A stretch of DNA of 46,870 nt from M3007 sp044350425 (GTDB taxonomy: Bacteria > Bacteroidota > Bacteroidia > Chitinophagales > Saprospiraceae), in assembly GCA_044350425.1 (NCBI GenBank), contig JBILHS010000030.1, positions 1-46,870 of the forward strand. Direction: 5' to 3'. Every line of letters begins with the position of its first letter. Within the stretch, counting starts at the first letter, position 1. Position numbers and translations under genes: made by a program. Under the pieces are notes generated by a model, which worked only from the letters and a program-made list of their open reading frames with translations, did not search any database and was not told the origin of the DNA. Below are positions 8,412 to 17,491 of the stretch, one piece after another.

Positions 8412-9344
8412 ATGAAAAGAAGAGATTTTATACAAAGTACACTATTTGCTGGTGCTGCCATTACAGCAGCCCCAACTGATATTTTCTCCAACAATCCAAC
8501 GGCACTACCCCAAAGCCAATCTTCAAAGGCAAATTTTAAACTGAAATACGCCCCGCATGATGGCATGTTTCGCCACTCTGGTGGCAACGACATCCTCGAT
8601 CAACTGCGTTTCATGGCCGATCAGGGCTTCACCGCTTTTGAAGACAATGGAATGAGTGGGCGCGAGCCCGCCTTGCAAGAAAAAATGGGCAGTCTGATGG
8701 CAAATCTGGGTATCGACATGGGCGTCTTTGTAGCACACAAAATATACTGGTCCGAGCCTAATCTTGCCAGTGGAAAACCAGACAAACGCGCCGAGTTTTT
8801 GTCAGATATCCGGAATGCGGTGGAAGTTTCCAAACGCTGCAACGCCAAATGGATGACGGTGGTGCCCGGACATCTCGACCTCCGGCAAAACAAAGATTAC
8901 CAAACCGCCCATGTGGTAGAATCACTCAAACGCGCCGCAGAGATTTTGGAGCCGCATGGTTTGATCATGGTTCTCGAGCCCCTCAATTTCAGAGATCATC
9001 CCGGGCTGTTTTTGACCGATGTGCCCCAGGCTTACCTGATATGCGAAGCGGTGAACAGTCCTTCCTGTAAGATATTATACGATATTTATCACGCGCAGAT
9101 CCAGATCGGAAATCTGATTCCGAATATAGATGCTGCCTGGGATGAAACAGCTTACTTCCAGATTGGTGACAACCCGGGAAGAAATGAGCCCACCACCGGC
9201 GAGATCAATTACAAGAACATATTTAAGCATATCCATGCCAAAGGATTTACGGGAATATTGGGCATGGAGCACGGTAATTCAAAGCCTGATAAAGCCGGAG
9301 AGATGGCGGTGATTGAGGCTTATAAAGCGGTGGATGGGTTTTGA
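8412..9344 (+). CDS. Hydroxypyruvate-isomerase-like TIM-barrel protein with Tat signal
   Basis: This 310-residue sugar phosphate isomerase/epimerase-type TIM barrel has an N-terminal twin-arginine signal (MKRRDFIQSTLFAGAAITAAP). Motifs matching the Hyi group include VLEPLNFRDHPGLFLTD (about 185-201), LYDIYHAQIQIGNLIPNI (about 222-239) and the GDNPGRNEPTTGEINY loop (about 252-267), which carry the metal and substrate ligands. The enzyme would isomerise a small hydroxy-acid or sugar outside the cytoplasm. Together with the exported Gfo/Idh protein upstream it suggests a periplasmic sugar-derivative pathway; that link is inferred from order only. Confidence 0.9.
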   Translation: MKRRDFIQSTLFAGAAITAAPTDIFSNNPTALPQSQSSKANFKLKYAPHDGMFRHSGGNDILDQLRFMADQGFTAFEDNGMSGREPALQEKMGSLMANLGIDMGVFVAHKIYWSEPNLASGKPDKRAEFLSDIRNAVEVSKRCNAKWMTVVPGHLDLRQNKDYQTAHVVESLKRAAEILEPHGLIMVLEPLNFRDHPGLFLTDVPQAYLICEAVNSPSCKILYDIYHAQIQIGNLIPNIDAAWDETAYFQIGDNPGRNEPTTGEINYKNIFKHIHAKGFTGILGMEHGNSKPDKAGEMAVIEAYKAVDGF

Positions 9345-9360
9345 TTCTTAGGATCCCTTG

Positions 9361-9493
9361 TAAATATCGAACACCGAATATCGAAGTGGGCTCCGGGCTA
9401 AAAGACCAATGAACCTAGCCTTTCAATCTGCAAAATCCCAGGAGCAGCGCTTCCTTCGATATTCGGTGTTCGATATTCGGTGTTCGATATTTA
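9361..9493. repeat. AATATCG/AACACCG heptad arms in inverted orientation
   Basis: The left arm (9361-9386) reads as alternating AATATCG and AACACCG heptads. The right arm (9454-9493) is its exact reverse complement plus one extra 14-nt heptad pair. A 26-bp perfect stem is possible around a 67-nt loop. It sits between two convergent genes (stops at 9344 and 9503) and probably ends both transcripts. Confidence 0.9.
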
Positions 9494-9502
9494 CTTCTCG
9501 TT

Positions 9503-10300
9503 CTACATCCCTCCAAGATCCACAATAAAGCAGCCTTTATAGCCTTTTTTGGCGGCTGCTTTCTGTTGGACTGCCGCAGTCTTGTTATCGATATAAGGCC
9601 CGAGTATGATCCGGTAGGTACTTTTGTTGTACGCTTCATCCCGTTCCAGACTGACCAATACCTTGCTGGGCCAATCCTGTTGAAGTTTATTAACGGTTGG
9701 CAAAACGTTGTCCGCATCGTAAAGCGTGCTGACTTGTACACCGAAGCCTGTTTTCCGGATCGAATGCATGTCGATGGCGAACAATTCAGTAGGCAATTTT
9801 TCGGCTCCAGACACTTCTTTGATACCGGCAGGCTGCAACTCCTTACTGTGCTGCGTTGGACCAACTGGCTTTGTGTTGGGCTTTTGGGTGAGTAGCGCAG
9901 GTTTGCCATCTGTTTCTGCACCTACCCGGCCAATGGTTGCTTCTTCTACAATTTCAACGTTCACCCGGGTCACACCGATCTTGATCAGATCGATTTCCTC
10001 TGCTGCTGCCCGGGAAAGATCTACGACGTAACCTTCCACTGCCGGCCCCCGGTCCGTGACACGTACGACCACCGACTTTTTATTATCCAGTCTGGTCACT
10101 TTGACTTTTGTGCCAAAAGGAAGCGTTTTGTGCGCGCACGTGAATCCATATTTATCGTAAACTTCCCCGCTGGCTGTTTTTCGACCATGGAGTGAATCGG
10201 CATAATAGCCTGCTTTGCCAATTTCTTCTTTTTGAATAGCGAAGGAACTGAACAAGGTACCCGCAAAAATTGCGGTAAAAGCAATGAAAAACTGACGCAT
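9503..10300 (-). CDS. rlpA: Septal ring lytic transglycosylase RlpA family with SPOR domain
   Basis: From ATG at 10300 (MRQFFIAF) the product is 265 residues; codons upstream of it are open but lack a signal-peptide character. After a signal peptide, a double-psi beta-barrel RlpA domain runs from GKAGYYADSLHGRKTASGE to about residue 125, including TLPFGTKVKVTRLDN and the conserved VRVTDRGP, then VDLSRAAA. The C-terminus (about 185-262) resembles a SPOR domain, with YRIILGPYIDNKTAA and a closing GCFIVDLGGM, which binds glycan strands lacking stem peptides at the division site. RlpA cleaves such glycans. Function is well supported by domain order. Confidence 0.92.
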   Translation of the reverse strand: MRQFFIAFTAIFAGTLFSSFAIQKEEIGKAGYYADSLHGRKTASGEVYDKYGFTCAHKTLPFGTKVKVTRLDNKKSVVVRVTDRGPAVEGYVVDLSRAAAEEIDLIKIGVTRVNVEIVEEATIGRVGAETDGKPALLTQKPNTKPVGPTQHSKELQPAGIKEVSGAEKLPTELFAIDMHSIRKTGFGVQVSTLYDADNVLPTVNKLQQDWPSKVLVSLERDEAYNKSTYRIILGPYIDNKTAAVQQKAAAKKGYKGCFIVDLGGM

Positions 10301-10637
10301 CTGTAAGATATTTTGTAGTTTAGGTTGGTAATTTTTATTGTTTTGGAGCAAACGTCCACTTAATTATTTTCGTCCGTGAGGCAGCCATTATTTTAGTCCG
10401 CTGAAAATCAGGTCAAAACAAGGCGTTTTTTCTGAAAGAACCAAATGTTGGCGAAAACAGAAGTCAGTAAGGCTTAAATGTGAAATCCAGAACCGCAGCG
10501 TCCGGTGGATAAGTGGAGGTGAATTCTCCTCCATCTTGTTTGGACTTTTGAATTAATTGTGCAAAAGCACACTATTTATTTACCCGGAGCCTCGAAATGG
10601 TTAAGTTTGCCCGAACTTTTTCAACCTGAACTTTTTT
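10301..10637. other. 337-nt divergent spacer between rlpA and the M1 peptidase gene
   Basis: No reading frame or RNA gene is evident. A TAAGTTTG box at 10602-10609 lies 28 nt before the M1 peptidase ATG and is the best promoter candidate. The centre (10380-10560) shows no repeat or hairpin I could identify. Confidence 0.5.
10602..10609 (+). promoter_or_regulatory. TAAGTTTG promoter box for the M1 peptidase
   Basis: This is an exact TAnnTTTG match 28 nt before the start codon at 10638, predicting a leader of about 22 nt. No good -33 TTTG is present. Confidence 0.5.
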
Positions 10638-12512
10638 ATGCGATTGATATTTCTACCGCTGTTCTTAACCTGTTTTCTTGGAAAGAATGTAGCTCAAAAC
10701 ACAACCTTGCCCTTCCCACGTAATTTTGAAAAGACCTATGAAAAAGGTATCCGTAATTGGGACGGAACTCCGGGGTCAAAATACTGGCAAAACCGTTCCG
10801 ATTATAAGATCAACATTGAACTGGAACCAAAATCACGTGAACTGGAAGGTTTACAGGAAGTTACCTATTTCAACCATAGCCCTGACTCCCTGAGAATCAT
10901 TCGATTAAAACTTCAGCATGACCTGTATCGCAAAGGTGGGCAACGAGCCGATGATATTGATCCCAAGGATGTAAACGAGGGCGTGGAGATCGAAAAGCTG
11001 ATGGTCAATGGGGTTGGAGTAGAAAAATCGGCCCAAAAGCGCCACGATAGCTTTCTGGATATAGAATTAAAATCAAAATTGGCCCCTGGCGCTTCGCTTC
11101 AGCTGACCGTTGCCTGGGAGTTTACCATGCCGTCTTCAGAGAATGCCACCCGCGAATGTGTTTGCGACCCGACCACTTTTTTTATTCCCTATTTCTACCC
11201 TGAAATTGCAGTTTACGACGACCTGCACGGATGGGCCAGTGCTCCTTATAATGGCTTACAGGAGTTTTACCACGATTTTTCAAATTATGATGTAACGATC
11301 ACCCTACCCAAAGGCTATCAGGCCTGGGCTACCGGCGAATGGCAAAATGCGACTGATTTATTACAACCGGAATTTTTGGAGCGCTGGCAAAGAGCCCATA
11401 GCAGTGCAGAGGTGGTCAGTATTTTTTCAGAGGCTGAGTTAAAATCAGGCAATGTCTTCAAAAAGGCAAAGAAGAACGTGTTTCGCTTCAAAGCTACCGA
11501 TGTGCCAGATTTTACATTTGCTGCGAGTGCCCATTACAATTGGGATGCAAGTTCAGTGATCGTGGACGAGAAATTTGGCCGTCGCACCTTGGTGAGTGCT
11601 GTTTATAACTCCAAGTCAAATGATTTTAAACGAGTGGCCAGAATCGCCGCCGATGGTATCCACCTGATGAGCACCTGGCTGCCCGGTTATCCGTTCCCAT
11701 ATCCGAGTCTGACCGTATTCAACGGCAACGATGGCATGGAGTACCCGATGATGATCAACGATGCCAGTGTTTCAGAGGATTTTGTAACAGGGCTTACCGT
11801 ACATGAATCCGCGCATACCTACTTCCCATTTATGATGGGCATCAATGAGCAGGATCACGCCTGGATGGATGAAGGCTGGGCCAATTTTTTCGATCATTTT
11901 CTGGCGGATAGTATGGAACATAAAAGTTCCCCGATGGGTGGTGCCTGGGGCTTCGGCAACGACTGGGAGGTTCCCCCAATGGTTCCATCCCGCGCTTTAG
12001 ATGGTCGATCTTATGGTTTTGCTGCCTATTCCCGTCCACAACTTGCCTACACGCAGCTTTATGACATGTTGGGGTATGACAAATTTCACGAGTGTCTGAC
12101 GACTTATATGGATCGATGGAAGGGCAAACACCCTGGCCCCTATGAATTTTTCAACACCTTCAACAACGTGTCCGGCCAAAACCTGGACTGGTTCTGGAAA
12201 CCCTGGTTTTTCGAGTTCGGGTACCCGGATCTGAGTCTCACCGTTTCGAAATTGGATAATGCTACAGGGGGTGCCAATTATATCGCTTATGTTGAACGAA
12301 AAGGCATTATTCCAACTGCAATTCATTTAGAGATAGAATATGAGGATGGATCCAAGGAAACCATGCATAAAACTGCTGAGGTTTGGAAGGATGCCACCAA
12401 ACGTACGATCCAAATACCCCTTAAAGCGGGGCAAACGCCCAAGAAAGTAACTCTGGGGAATAAGATAACTCCAGATAGTAAAGCTAAGGACAATGTGTGG
12501 AGCCTGAAATAA
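10638..12512 (+). CDS. Exported M1-family metallopeptidase
   Basis: This 624-residue zinc aminopeptidase-like enzyme starts with a signal peptide (MRLIFLPLFLTCFLGKNVAQ). An N-terminal beta-sheet domain follows, then the gluzincin core. The zinc motif HESAH lies at residues 389-393 and the third ligand Glu at 412 in WMDEGWANFF, which is the correct HExxH-x18-E spacing. The GxMEN exopeptidase motif of typical M1 enzymes appears here as NGNDGMEYPMM (about 368-378), so the N-terminal-amine Glu is present in an altered context. Length and order match the Bacteroidota M1 proteins annotated only as metallopeptidase. It probably degrades peptides in the periplasm or at the surface. Confidence 0.93.
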   Translation: MRLIFLPLFLTCFLGKNVAQNTTLPFPRNFEKTYEKGIRNWDGTPGSKYWQNRSDYKINIELEPKSRELEGLQEVTYFNHSPDSLRIIRLKLQHDLYRKGGQRADDIDPKDVNEGVEIEKLMVNGVGVEKSAQKRHDSFLDIELKSKLAPGASLQLTVAWEFTMPSSENATRECVCDPTTFFIPYFYPEIAVYDDLHGWASAPYNGLQEFYHDFSNYDVTITLPKGYQAWATGEWQNATDLLQPEFLERWQRAHSSAEVVSIFSEAELKSGNVFKKAKKNVFRFKATDVPDFTFAASAHYNWDASSVIVDEKFGRRTLVSAVYNSKSNDFKRVARIAADGIHLMSTWLPGYPFPYPSLTVFNGNDGMEYPMMINDASVSEDFVTGLTVHESAHTYFPFMMGINEQDHAWMDEGWANFFDHFLADSMEHKSSPMGGAWGFGNDWEVPPMVPSRALDGRSYGFAAYSRPQLAYTQLYDMLGYDKFHECLTTYMDRWKGKHPGPYEFFNTFNNVSGQNLDWFWKPWFFEFGYPDLSLTVSKLDNATGGANYIAYVERKGIIPTAIHLEIEYEDGSKETMHKTAEVWKDATKRTIQIPLKAGQTPKKVTLGNKITPDSKAKDNVWSLK

Positions 12513-12615
12513 TTTGAAAATCTACCAGAATTAATACTTAGTTTAATTCTAAATAGCACATTCGTGCCTATCTTGGTTCACCACTAGATTAACCTTCAAC
12601 ATACGAACTACTTCC

Positions 12616-13773
12616 ATGAAGCTCACTAAACAAGTTATTGGCCTGTGCTTGTTTGTTTCCACGCTATTTTTAGCCTGTGACAAAAACAAAGATTTAAACT
12701 ACGAATCCCTCCGAAAAGAGGCCCTGACGCAATATGCTGAGCTGGTTTTAGCCAATTATGACGACAGCTACCAAACCGCTTCGGTCATGAAACAGGCCAT
12801 TGACGCTTTCGTCGCAAATCCCACAGAAGCAGGTTTTCAGGCTTGTAAAACCGAATGGTTGAAGGCTCGGGATGTTTATGGTCAAACCGAGGCTTTTCGC
12901 TTTTACGGAGGCCCGATTGATAATGCAAACGGTCCGGAAGGCCTCATGAATGCCTGGCCAATGGATGAGAATTTCATTGATTATGTACAGGGACAGCCGA
13001 ATGCTGGTCTGATCAATAATCCTGCGTCGCAACCGGTCATTTCCAAACAGTTGCTGGTCAACCTGAATGAAATACTTTCTGAAACCTCCATATTCACCGG
13101 CTGGCACGCCATTGAATTTTTGCTTTGGGGACAAGACCTTAGCACTTCCGGGCCCGGAGAAAGGCCTTATACCGATTATATCACAGGTGCAGGTGGCACA
13201 GCAGCCAATCAAACCCGTCGGATTCAGTACCTGCAGGTCGTCACCGAGTTATTGCTCGACCATATTGCCCAGGTGCGCGATGAATGGAAAACGACCGGCG
13301 CTTACAGGCAGTCCTTTTTAAACGAAAAAACCAGCGGAGAATCCATGGGACTTATCTTTTTCGGCTTGAAGGAATTTACCAAAACGGAACTTTCAGGAGA
13401 ACGGATGTTTGTTGCCATTGATATCAAGGACCAGGAGCATGAGCACTCCTGTTTCTCTGACAATACCCTCAACGATTTCAAAATGAACCTGCTGGGCATC
13501 AAAAATGTCTATTTCGGAATTTATAAGAAATCAGACGGGAGTGCTGTTTCCGGACCGAGTTTTAGTGTCCTTGCAGAAAAGCTAGACCGGGCCAAAGCAG
13601 ATGCGGTTCGGGCCTCTCTGGCCGATGCAGAGGCGAAAATCAATGCCATCCCTGCTCCTTTTGATCAGACGATCCTGAATGATCCGGCCTCTGTTTCAGC
13701 CACCATTGATGCCCTCAAACTATTGGGCGACCATTTAGAAGCAGCAGGAATAGCCATCGGAGCGGAATTTTAA
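12616..13773 (+). CDS. Imelysin-family iron-uptake lipoprotein (M75)
   Basis: This 385-residue lipoprotein has a signal sequence with lipobox LFLACDK, acylated Cys at about residue 21. The imelysin signature GxHxxE is present as GWHAIE at residues 162-167, followed by FLLWGQDLS. The fold is two four-helix bundles. Family members (IrpA, ICMP, EfeO-like) bind iron or haem and act in iron import; despite the M75 name, peptidase activity is not established. It is followed 85 nt downstream by a di-heme protein, a common pairing in this phylum. A weak promoter-like TATCTTGG lies upstream at about 12567. Confidence 0.93.
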   Translation: MKLTKQVIGLCLFVSTLFLACDKNKDLNYESLRKEALTQYAELVLANYDDSYQTASVMKQAIDAFVANPTEAGFQACKTEWLKARDVYGQTEAFRFYGGPIDNANGPEGLMNAWPMDENFIDYVQGQPNAGLINNPASQPVISKQLLVNLNEILSETSIFTGWHAIEFLLWGQDLSTSGPGERPYTDYITGAGGTAANQTRRIQYLQVVTELLLDHIAQVRDEWKTTGAYRQSFLNEKTSGESMGLIFFGLKEFTKTELSGERMFVAIDIKDQEHEHSCFSDNTLNDFKMNLLGIKNVYFGIYKKSDGSAVSGPSFSVLAEKLDRAKADAVRASLADAEAKINAIPAPFDQTILNDPASVSATIDALKLLGDHLEAAGIAIGAEF

Positions 13774-13858
13774 GATCCTGGACGGTCTGTGTCTGCCAAC
13801 AAAAACCATCGTCTGACTTTTTGCTTCTGTAATCATGCGCTCTACAAACTGACGACTC

Positions 13859-15259
13859 ATGCGCCCATATGTTTTTGCCCTAATTGCCCTGTTTTCATAC
13901 GCATCCTGCAAGGAAAAGGATACGCCTGGTCTTGCGGAAACGGAAGTCGGTGAGCAGTTTTCAGGCGGTAATAATGGGACGACCTTTGATTTGGGTCAAA
14001 ATGCCTTTGGTGGGCAGGCCAACGGACTCAGTGCAGCAGAGGAAGGTTTTTTTGTGACTGGCAACTCCTTCTTTCGCTCTAACTGGGTCACTGCGCCAGC
14101 ATCGGTTCAATCCCTGGATGGTCTGGGCCCCATTTTTAACGCGATCTCCTGTGGCAGTTGTCATTTTAAAGATGGCAGAGCCAAACCGCCTGCAACACCA
14201 GAAGAAGCTTTGAATGGACTGCTTTTTCGGCTGAGTATTCCAGGAACAGATGCAAATGGCGGCCCATTGGGAGAGCCTGTGTACGGTGGGCAATTTCAGG
14301 ATAAGGCCATCCTGAATGTCCAGAATGAAGGGCTGGTTCGGGTAAGTTATCAGGAGACGAGTGGCCAATATCCTGATGGGACTTCCTACTCTTTGAGAAC
14401 CCCGGTTTATGAGTTCACCCAGTTAAATTACGGGCCATTTGCTGCGGGAACCATGTTTTCGCCCCGGATTGCACCCCAAATGCCCGGATTAGGCCTTTTA
14501 GAGATCGTACCTGAAGCTGATATTCTTGCATTTGCGGATGAAAACGATACCGATCAGGACGGGATCTCAGGCAAAGCCAATCAGGTCTGGGATGCCAAGC
14601 TGCAACAAATGGTCCTTGGACGTTTTGGCTGGAAAGCCAACCAGCCCAATCTGACGCAACAAACAGCCGGAGCATTCAATGGAGATCTGGGCATCACCAG
14701 CAACCTGTTTCCCCAGGATCATCTGAGCCCCAGTCAGAAGCAGCAATATACGAACGTACCCAATGGTGGAAACCCGGAGATCGCGGACGATATTTTTCAA
14801 AAAGTAGTGCGTTACACACAAGCCCTCGCCGTGCCCGCCCGACGGGATCATGACGATCTTACGGTACGCAGAGGCAAATTTTTATTTCAACAGATTAATT
14901 GCTCCGGCTGCCATCGCCCGACCATGCGTACTGGAACCGGTGGAGACATTGCGGCCTTACACGATCAAAAGATCTGGCCTTACACAGATCTGCTGCTGCA
15001 CGACATGGGAACTGCGTTGGCGGATGGGCGACCAGATTTTTTAGCCACCGGTGCAGAATGGCGCACGGCTCCACTTTGGGGAATTGGGCTGATTCAGACA
15101 GTCAATGGGCACACCTTTCTGCTTCATGATGGGCGGGCAAGAAACATAGAGGAAGCCATTCTCTGGCATGGCGGAGAAGCCGAAAAATCGCGAGACGATT
15201 TTAAAAAACTGACCAAGACCGATCAGGATGCTTTGATCAGGTTTGTGGAAAGTTTATAA
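13859..15259 (+). CDS. Di-heme oxidoreductase (DUF1111 type) lipoprotein
   Basis: This 466-residue protein starts with a lipoprotein signal (SYASCKEKD, Cys at about residue 18). It carries two c-type heme attachment sites, CGSCH at residues 98-102 and CSGCH at 348-352. The second heme region is followed by YTDLLLHDMGTALADG, typical of the family. Members resemble bacterial di-heme peroxidases and are often encoded beside imelysin proteins, where they are thought to change the redox state of iron before uptake; that role is inferred. It is separated by 26 nt from a T9SS cargo gene. Confidence 0.93.
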   Translation: MRPYVFALIALFSYASCKEKDTPGLAETEVGEQFSGGNNGTTFDLGQNAFGGQANGLSAAEEGFFVTGNSFFRSNWVTAPASVQSLDGLGPIFNAISCGSCHFKDGRAKPPATPEEALNGLLFRLSIPGTDANGGPLGEPVYGGQFQDKAILNVQNEGLVRVSYQETSGQYPDGTSYSLRTPVYEFTQLNYGPFAAGTMFSPRIAPQMPGLGLLEIVPEADILAFADENDTDQDGISGKANQVWDAKLQQMVLGRFGWKANQPNLTQQTAGAFNGDLGITSNLFPQDHLSPSQKQQYTNVPNGGNPEIADDIFQKVVRYTQALAVPARRDHDDLTVRRGKFLFQQINCSGCHRPTMRTGTGGDIAALHDQKIWPYTDLLLHDMGTALADGRPDFLATGAEWRTAPLWGIGLIQTVNGHTFLLHDGRARNIEEAILWHGGEAEKSRDDFKKLTKTDQDALIRFVESL

Positions 15260-15285
15260 CATAGAAGCTAAAAATTACAAAAATT

Positions 15286-16797
15286 ATGTTTCGAATAAAG
15301 CAACCTCTACTCATTGCACTTGTTTTACTGGGGTTTTTACCCGCTATTTCCGCTCAGGTGATCGCGACCACCAGTATCAGTATCACTCATGCTAATCTGC
15401 GTGGCAATCCAGTGGTGCTGGGACAATTAACGCTGGATGCACCAGCCAATGGAAAAGTGATCCTCCGCTTCGATGGCTACTGCATTTCAGCCTCCGGAGA
15501 TCGAATCATATTAGCTGCCAGCGAGAACAACAATTGGGGCGCCAATGATGGAAGTGTAGAGTTAGAAGCCGCTGATGACGTTGTGAATAGCAACTCTTTT
15601 TCTCACACCAGATCCTATGGCGTGGACAAGGGTGAAATTACCTTTTACGCCGTAGCAGAAAATGCCTTTGAAATGGATGGCAATGGCATGGCTTCCATTT
15701 ACGGAAATCTAACCGCCGAATGGTTTCCAATTCCCAGCGCAGGCCTGGCATTTGCCGAACACAAAGGATTTACACATGAGAATATAGTGGTAGAAGGTGC
15801 TCCGATTGCTTTTAATTCAATCACCATAAATGCTCCGGTCGCCGGAAGGGTTCTGGTTCGCTTTGATGGAAAATGTGTGTCCAGTTATGGCGATCTCATG
15901 TTTTTTGCAGCGAGCGATACGCCTACCTGGGGCAATTATGATGGTAGTTCGAGCAATGAGGTGATAGACGATGACCTCAACCGTTTCTCCTTTGCACACG
16001 TACGATCTTATGATGTTGCACCCGGAAGCCATACCTATTATGGCGTAGCAGAAAATTATTTTGAAACCTATGGCAATGGATTTGTCTCGATTTATGGCAA
16101 CTTGACGGTACAGTTTTATCCGGAGGCGTCCGTTTCATCGCCTGTTTTTCAAACCATCACCACCCCCTTTGGAATAAACATAGAAGGTCCGCCCGTGGCG
16201 GTGGCCCAAATCGAAGTACAGGCACCGGTAGCTGGCAAAGTGGAACTCAACTTTACAGGCACCTGTATCGGCAACCACGGCGATCAGATTAGACTCGCCG
16301 CCAGTGATGAACCCAACTGGACGCCCAATGAAGGGAATATCATCTTTGAACCTTACAGCTCAGACCTTAATCGGGTATCCTTCTCTCATACCCGGGTTTA
16401 CGATGTTGCGCAGGGCAACCATGATTTTTTTGCCGTTGTTCAGAATTATGAAAAATTTGAAGGCGGCGGTCTGGCTGTGGTATATGGCAGTTTCACAGCA
16501 AAGTATTTCCCGGAGGGGATGATTGCTGCAAAAGAACCTGAAGTATTCCAAAATGTCCGCATTTCGCCCAACCCTGCTTCAGATTTCATTCAAATTGACT
16601 TTCCAGAGTTGGCACAGGAAGCCTTCACCATAACCCTGAGCGCCCTCGATGGTCAGATTCTAAAAACATTTGAGAAATCCGGTCTGGACTATTCAGAGCA
16701 ATTGAGCTGGGAGGTGTTGAGCCTGCCAGCTGGCGCTTATTTTATTAATTTTACCAACGCTTTGGGAACAGCCACCAAACCGTTCTTGCGCCCTTAA
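15286..16797 (+). CDS. Secreted three-repeat protein with type A T9SS sorting domain
   Basis: This 503-residue exported protein has a signal peptide ending near SAQ (residue about 24) and then three homologous repeats of about 130 residues. Each contains RFDG-x-C-(I/V)-S or an equivalent (FTGTCIG in repeat 3), then a GD step, LAAS or FAAS, an (S/F)xHxRxYxV motif and a closing YGxxTxxxxP. The last 80 residues form a type A T9SS C-terminal domain (VRISPNPASDFIQIDFP, then LPAGAYFINFTNA). Each repeat holds one cysteine at the same position. The function is unknown. It may bind a surface ligand and follows the iron-acquisition pair closely. Confidence 0.88.
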   Translation: MFRIKQPLLIALVLLGFLPAISAQVIATTSISITHANLRGNPVVLGQLTLDAPANGKVILRFDGYCISASGDRIILAASENNNWGANDGSVELEAADDVVNSNSFSHTRSYGVDKGEITFYAVAENAFEMDGNGMASIYGNLTAEWFPIPSAGLAFAEHKGFTHENIVVEGAPIAFNSITINAPVAGRVLVRFDGKCVSSYGDLMFFAASDTPTWGNYDGSSSNEVIDDDLNRFSFAHVRSYDVAPGSHTYYGVAENYFETYGNGFVSIYGNLTVQFYPEASVSSPVFQTITTPFGINIEGPPVAVAQIEVQAPVAGKVELNFTGTCIGNHGDQIRLAASDEPNWTPNEGNIIFEPYSSDLNRVSFSHTRVYDVAQGNHDFFAVVQNYEKFEGGGLAVVYGSFTAKYFPEGMIAAKEPEVFQNVRISPNPASDFIQIDFPELAQEAFTITLSALDGQILKTFEKSGLDYSEQLSWEVLSLPAGAYFINFTNALGTATKPFLRP

Positions 16798-16831
16798 GAC
16801 TACGAAAATCACCTATTTCATCCTTTTTATC

Positions 16832-17480
16832 ATGAAAAACCTGGCGTTTCTTGCCATTTTAAGCATTTTATGGGTATTGCCGGCACAAGCCCAACTAGAA
16901 AACAAAGGCTGGTGGACCAGAGATCTGCTAACCTACCGCGCTTATCACGATGCTAAGGGGGGCGACAGTGGACTAGGCCGAACCTCAGGCCGGTTTCTGA
17001 CCCAGCCCGAATTCGGATATGCGCTCAACAAGCGCTGTCTGGTGGGTTTCATCACGCAATACAGCAATACATTTGAACGCCAAACGCTGGCCCCCAACAG
17101 CCCCCAACGCTTCCGGCCTGCTTCGATCCAATGACCGTTTTTTTGGTGCAGGCCCATTGTTTAGATATTTTATTCCATTAGGGAAACGGGTTGCTCTGAT
17201 GCCCGAGTTGTTTTTTACCTATTTCTTTGGAGAAAACACCCGGATCACTTCGAACATGGGGGTCGAGGAAAAAACCAGTACAACTTACGGCAGCATTGGC
17301 GCAGGAGCTTTTCCATCGCTGGTATGTTTTCTTACCCGGGATATCGCTTTGTCGCTGACCGTTGCTTCCGTACAGAATTATGGGAACAAGGATAGCAATT
17401 CCTTTATTGTAGCGGTGAACCCTCAACAATGGTTGCTGGGCGTCGAGTACTACTTTGAGAAGAAAAAGGAAAAAGAATAG
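16832..17480 (+). pseudogene. Outer-membrane-type protein, frameshifted by a 10-bp duplication
   Basis: The first frame starts at 16832 with a signal peptide (MKNLAFLAILSILWVLPAQAQ) and a barrel-like region, and runs off at 17134. The second frame carries the rest, from SGLLRSNDRFFGAGPLFRYF to a stop at 17480 (LLGVEYYFEKKKEKE). The switch falls on a tandem duplication at 17090-17109, GCCCCCAACA followed by GCCCCCAACG. Removing ten bases restores one continuous frame of 212 codons (reading QTLAPNASGLLR). The product would be a small beta-barrel or porin-like protein with no recognised function. Whether it is permanently dead or reversible by slippage cannot be told. Confidence 0.85.
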
Positions 17481-17491
17481 GCCTTAGGACG

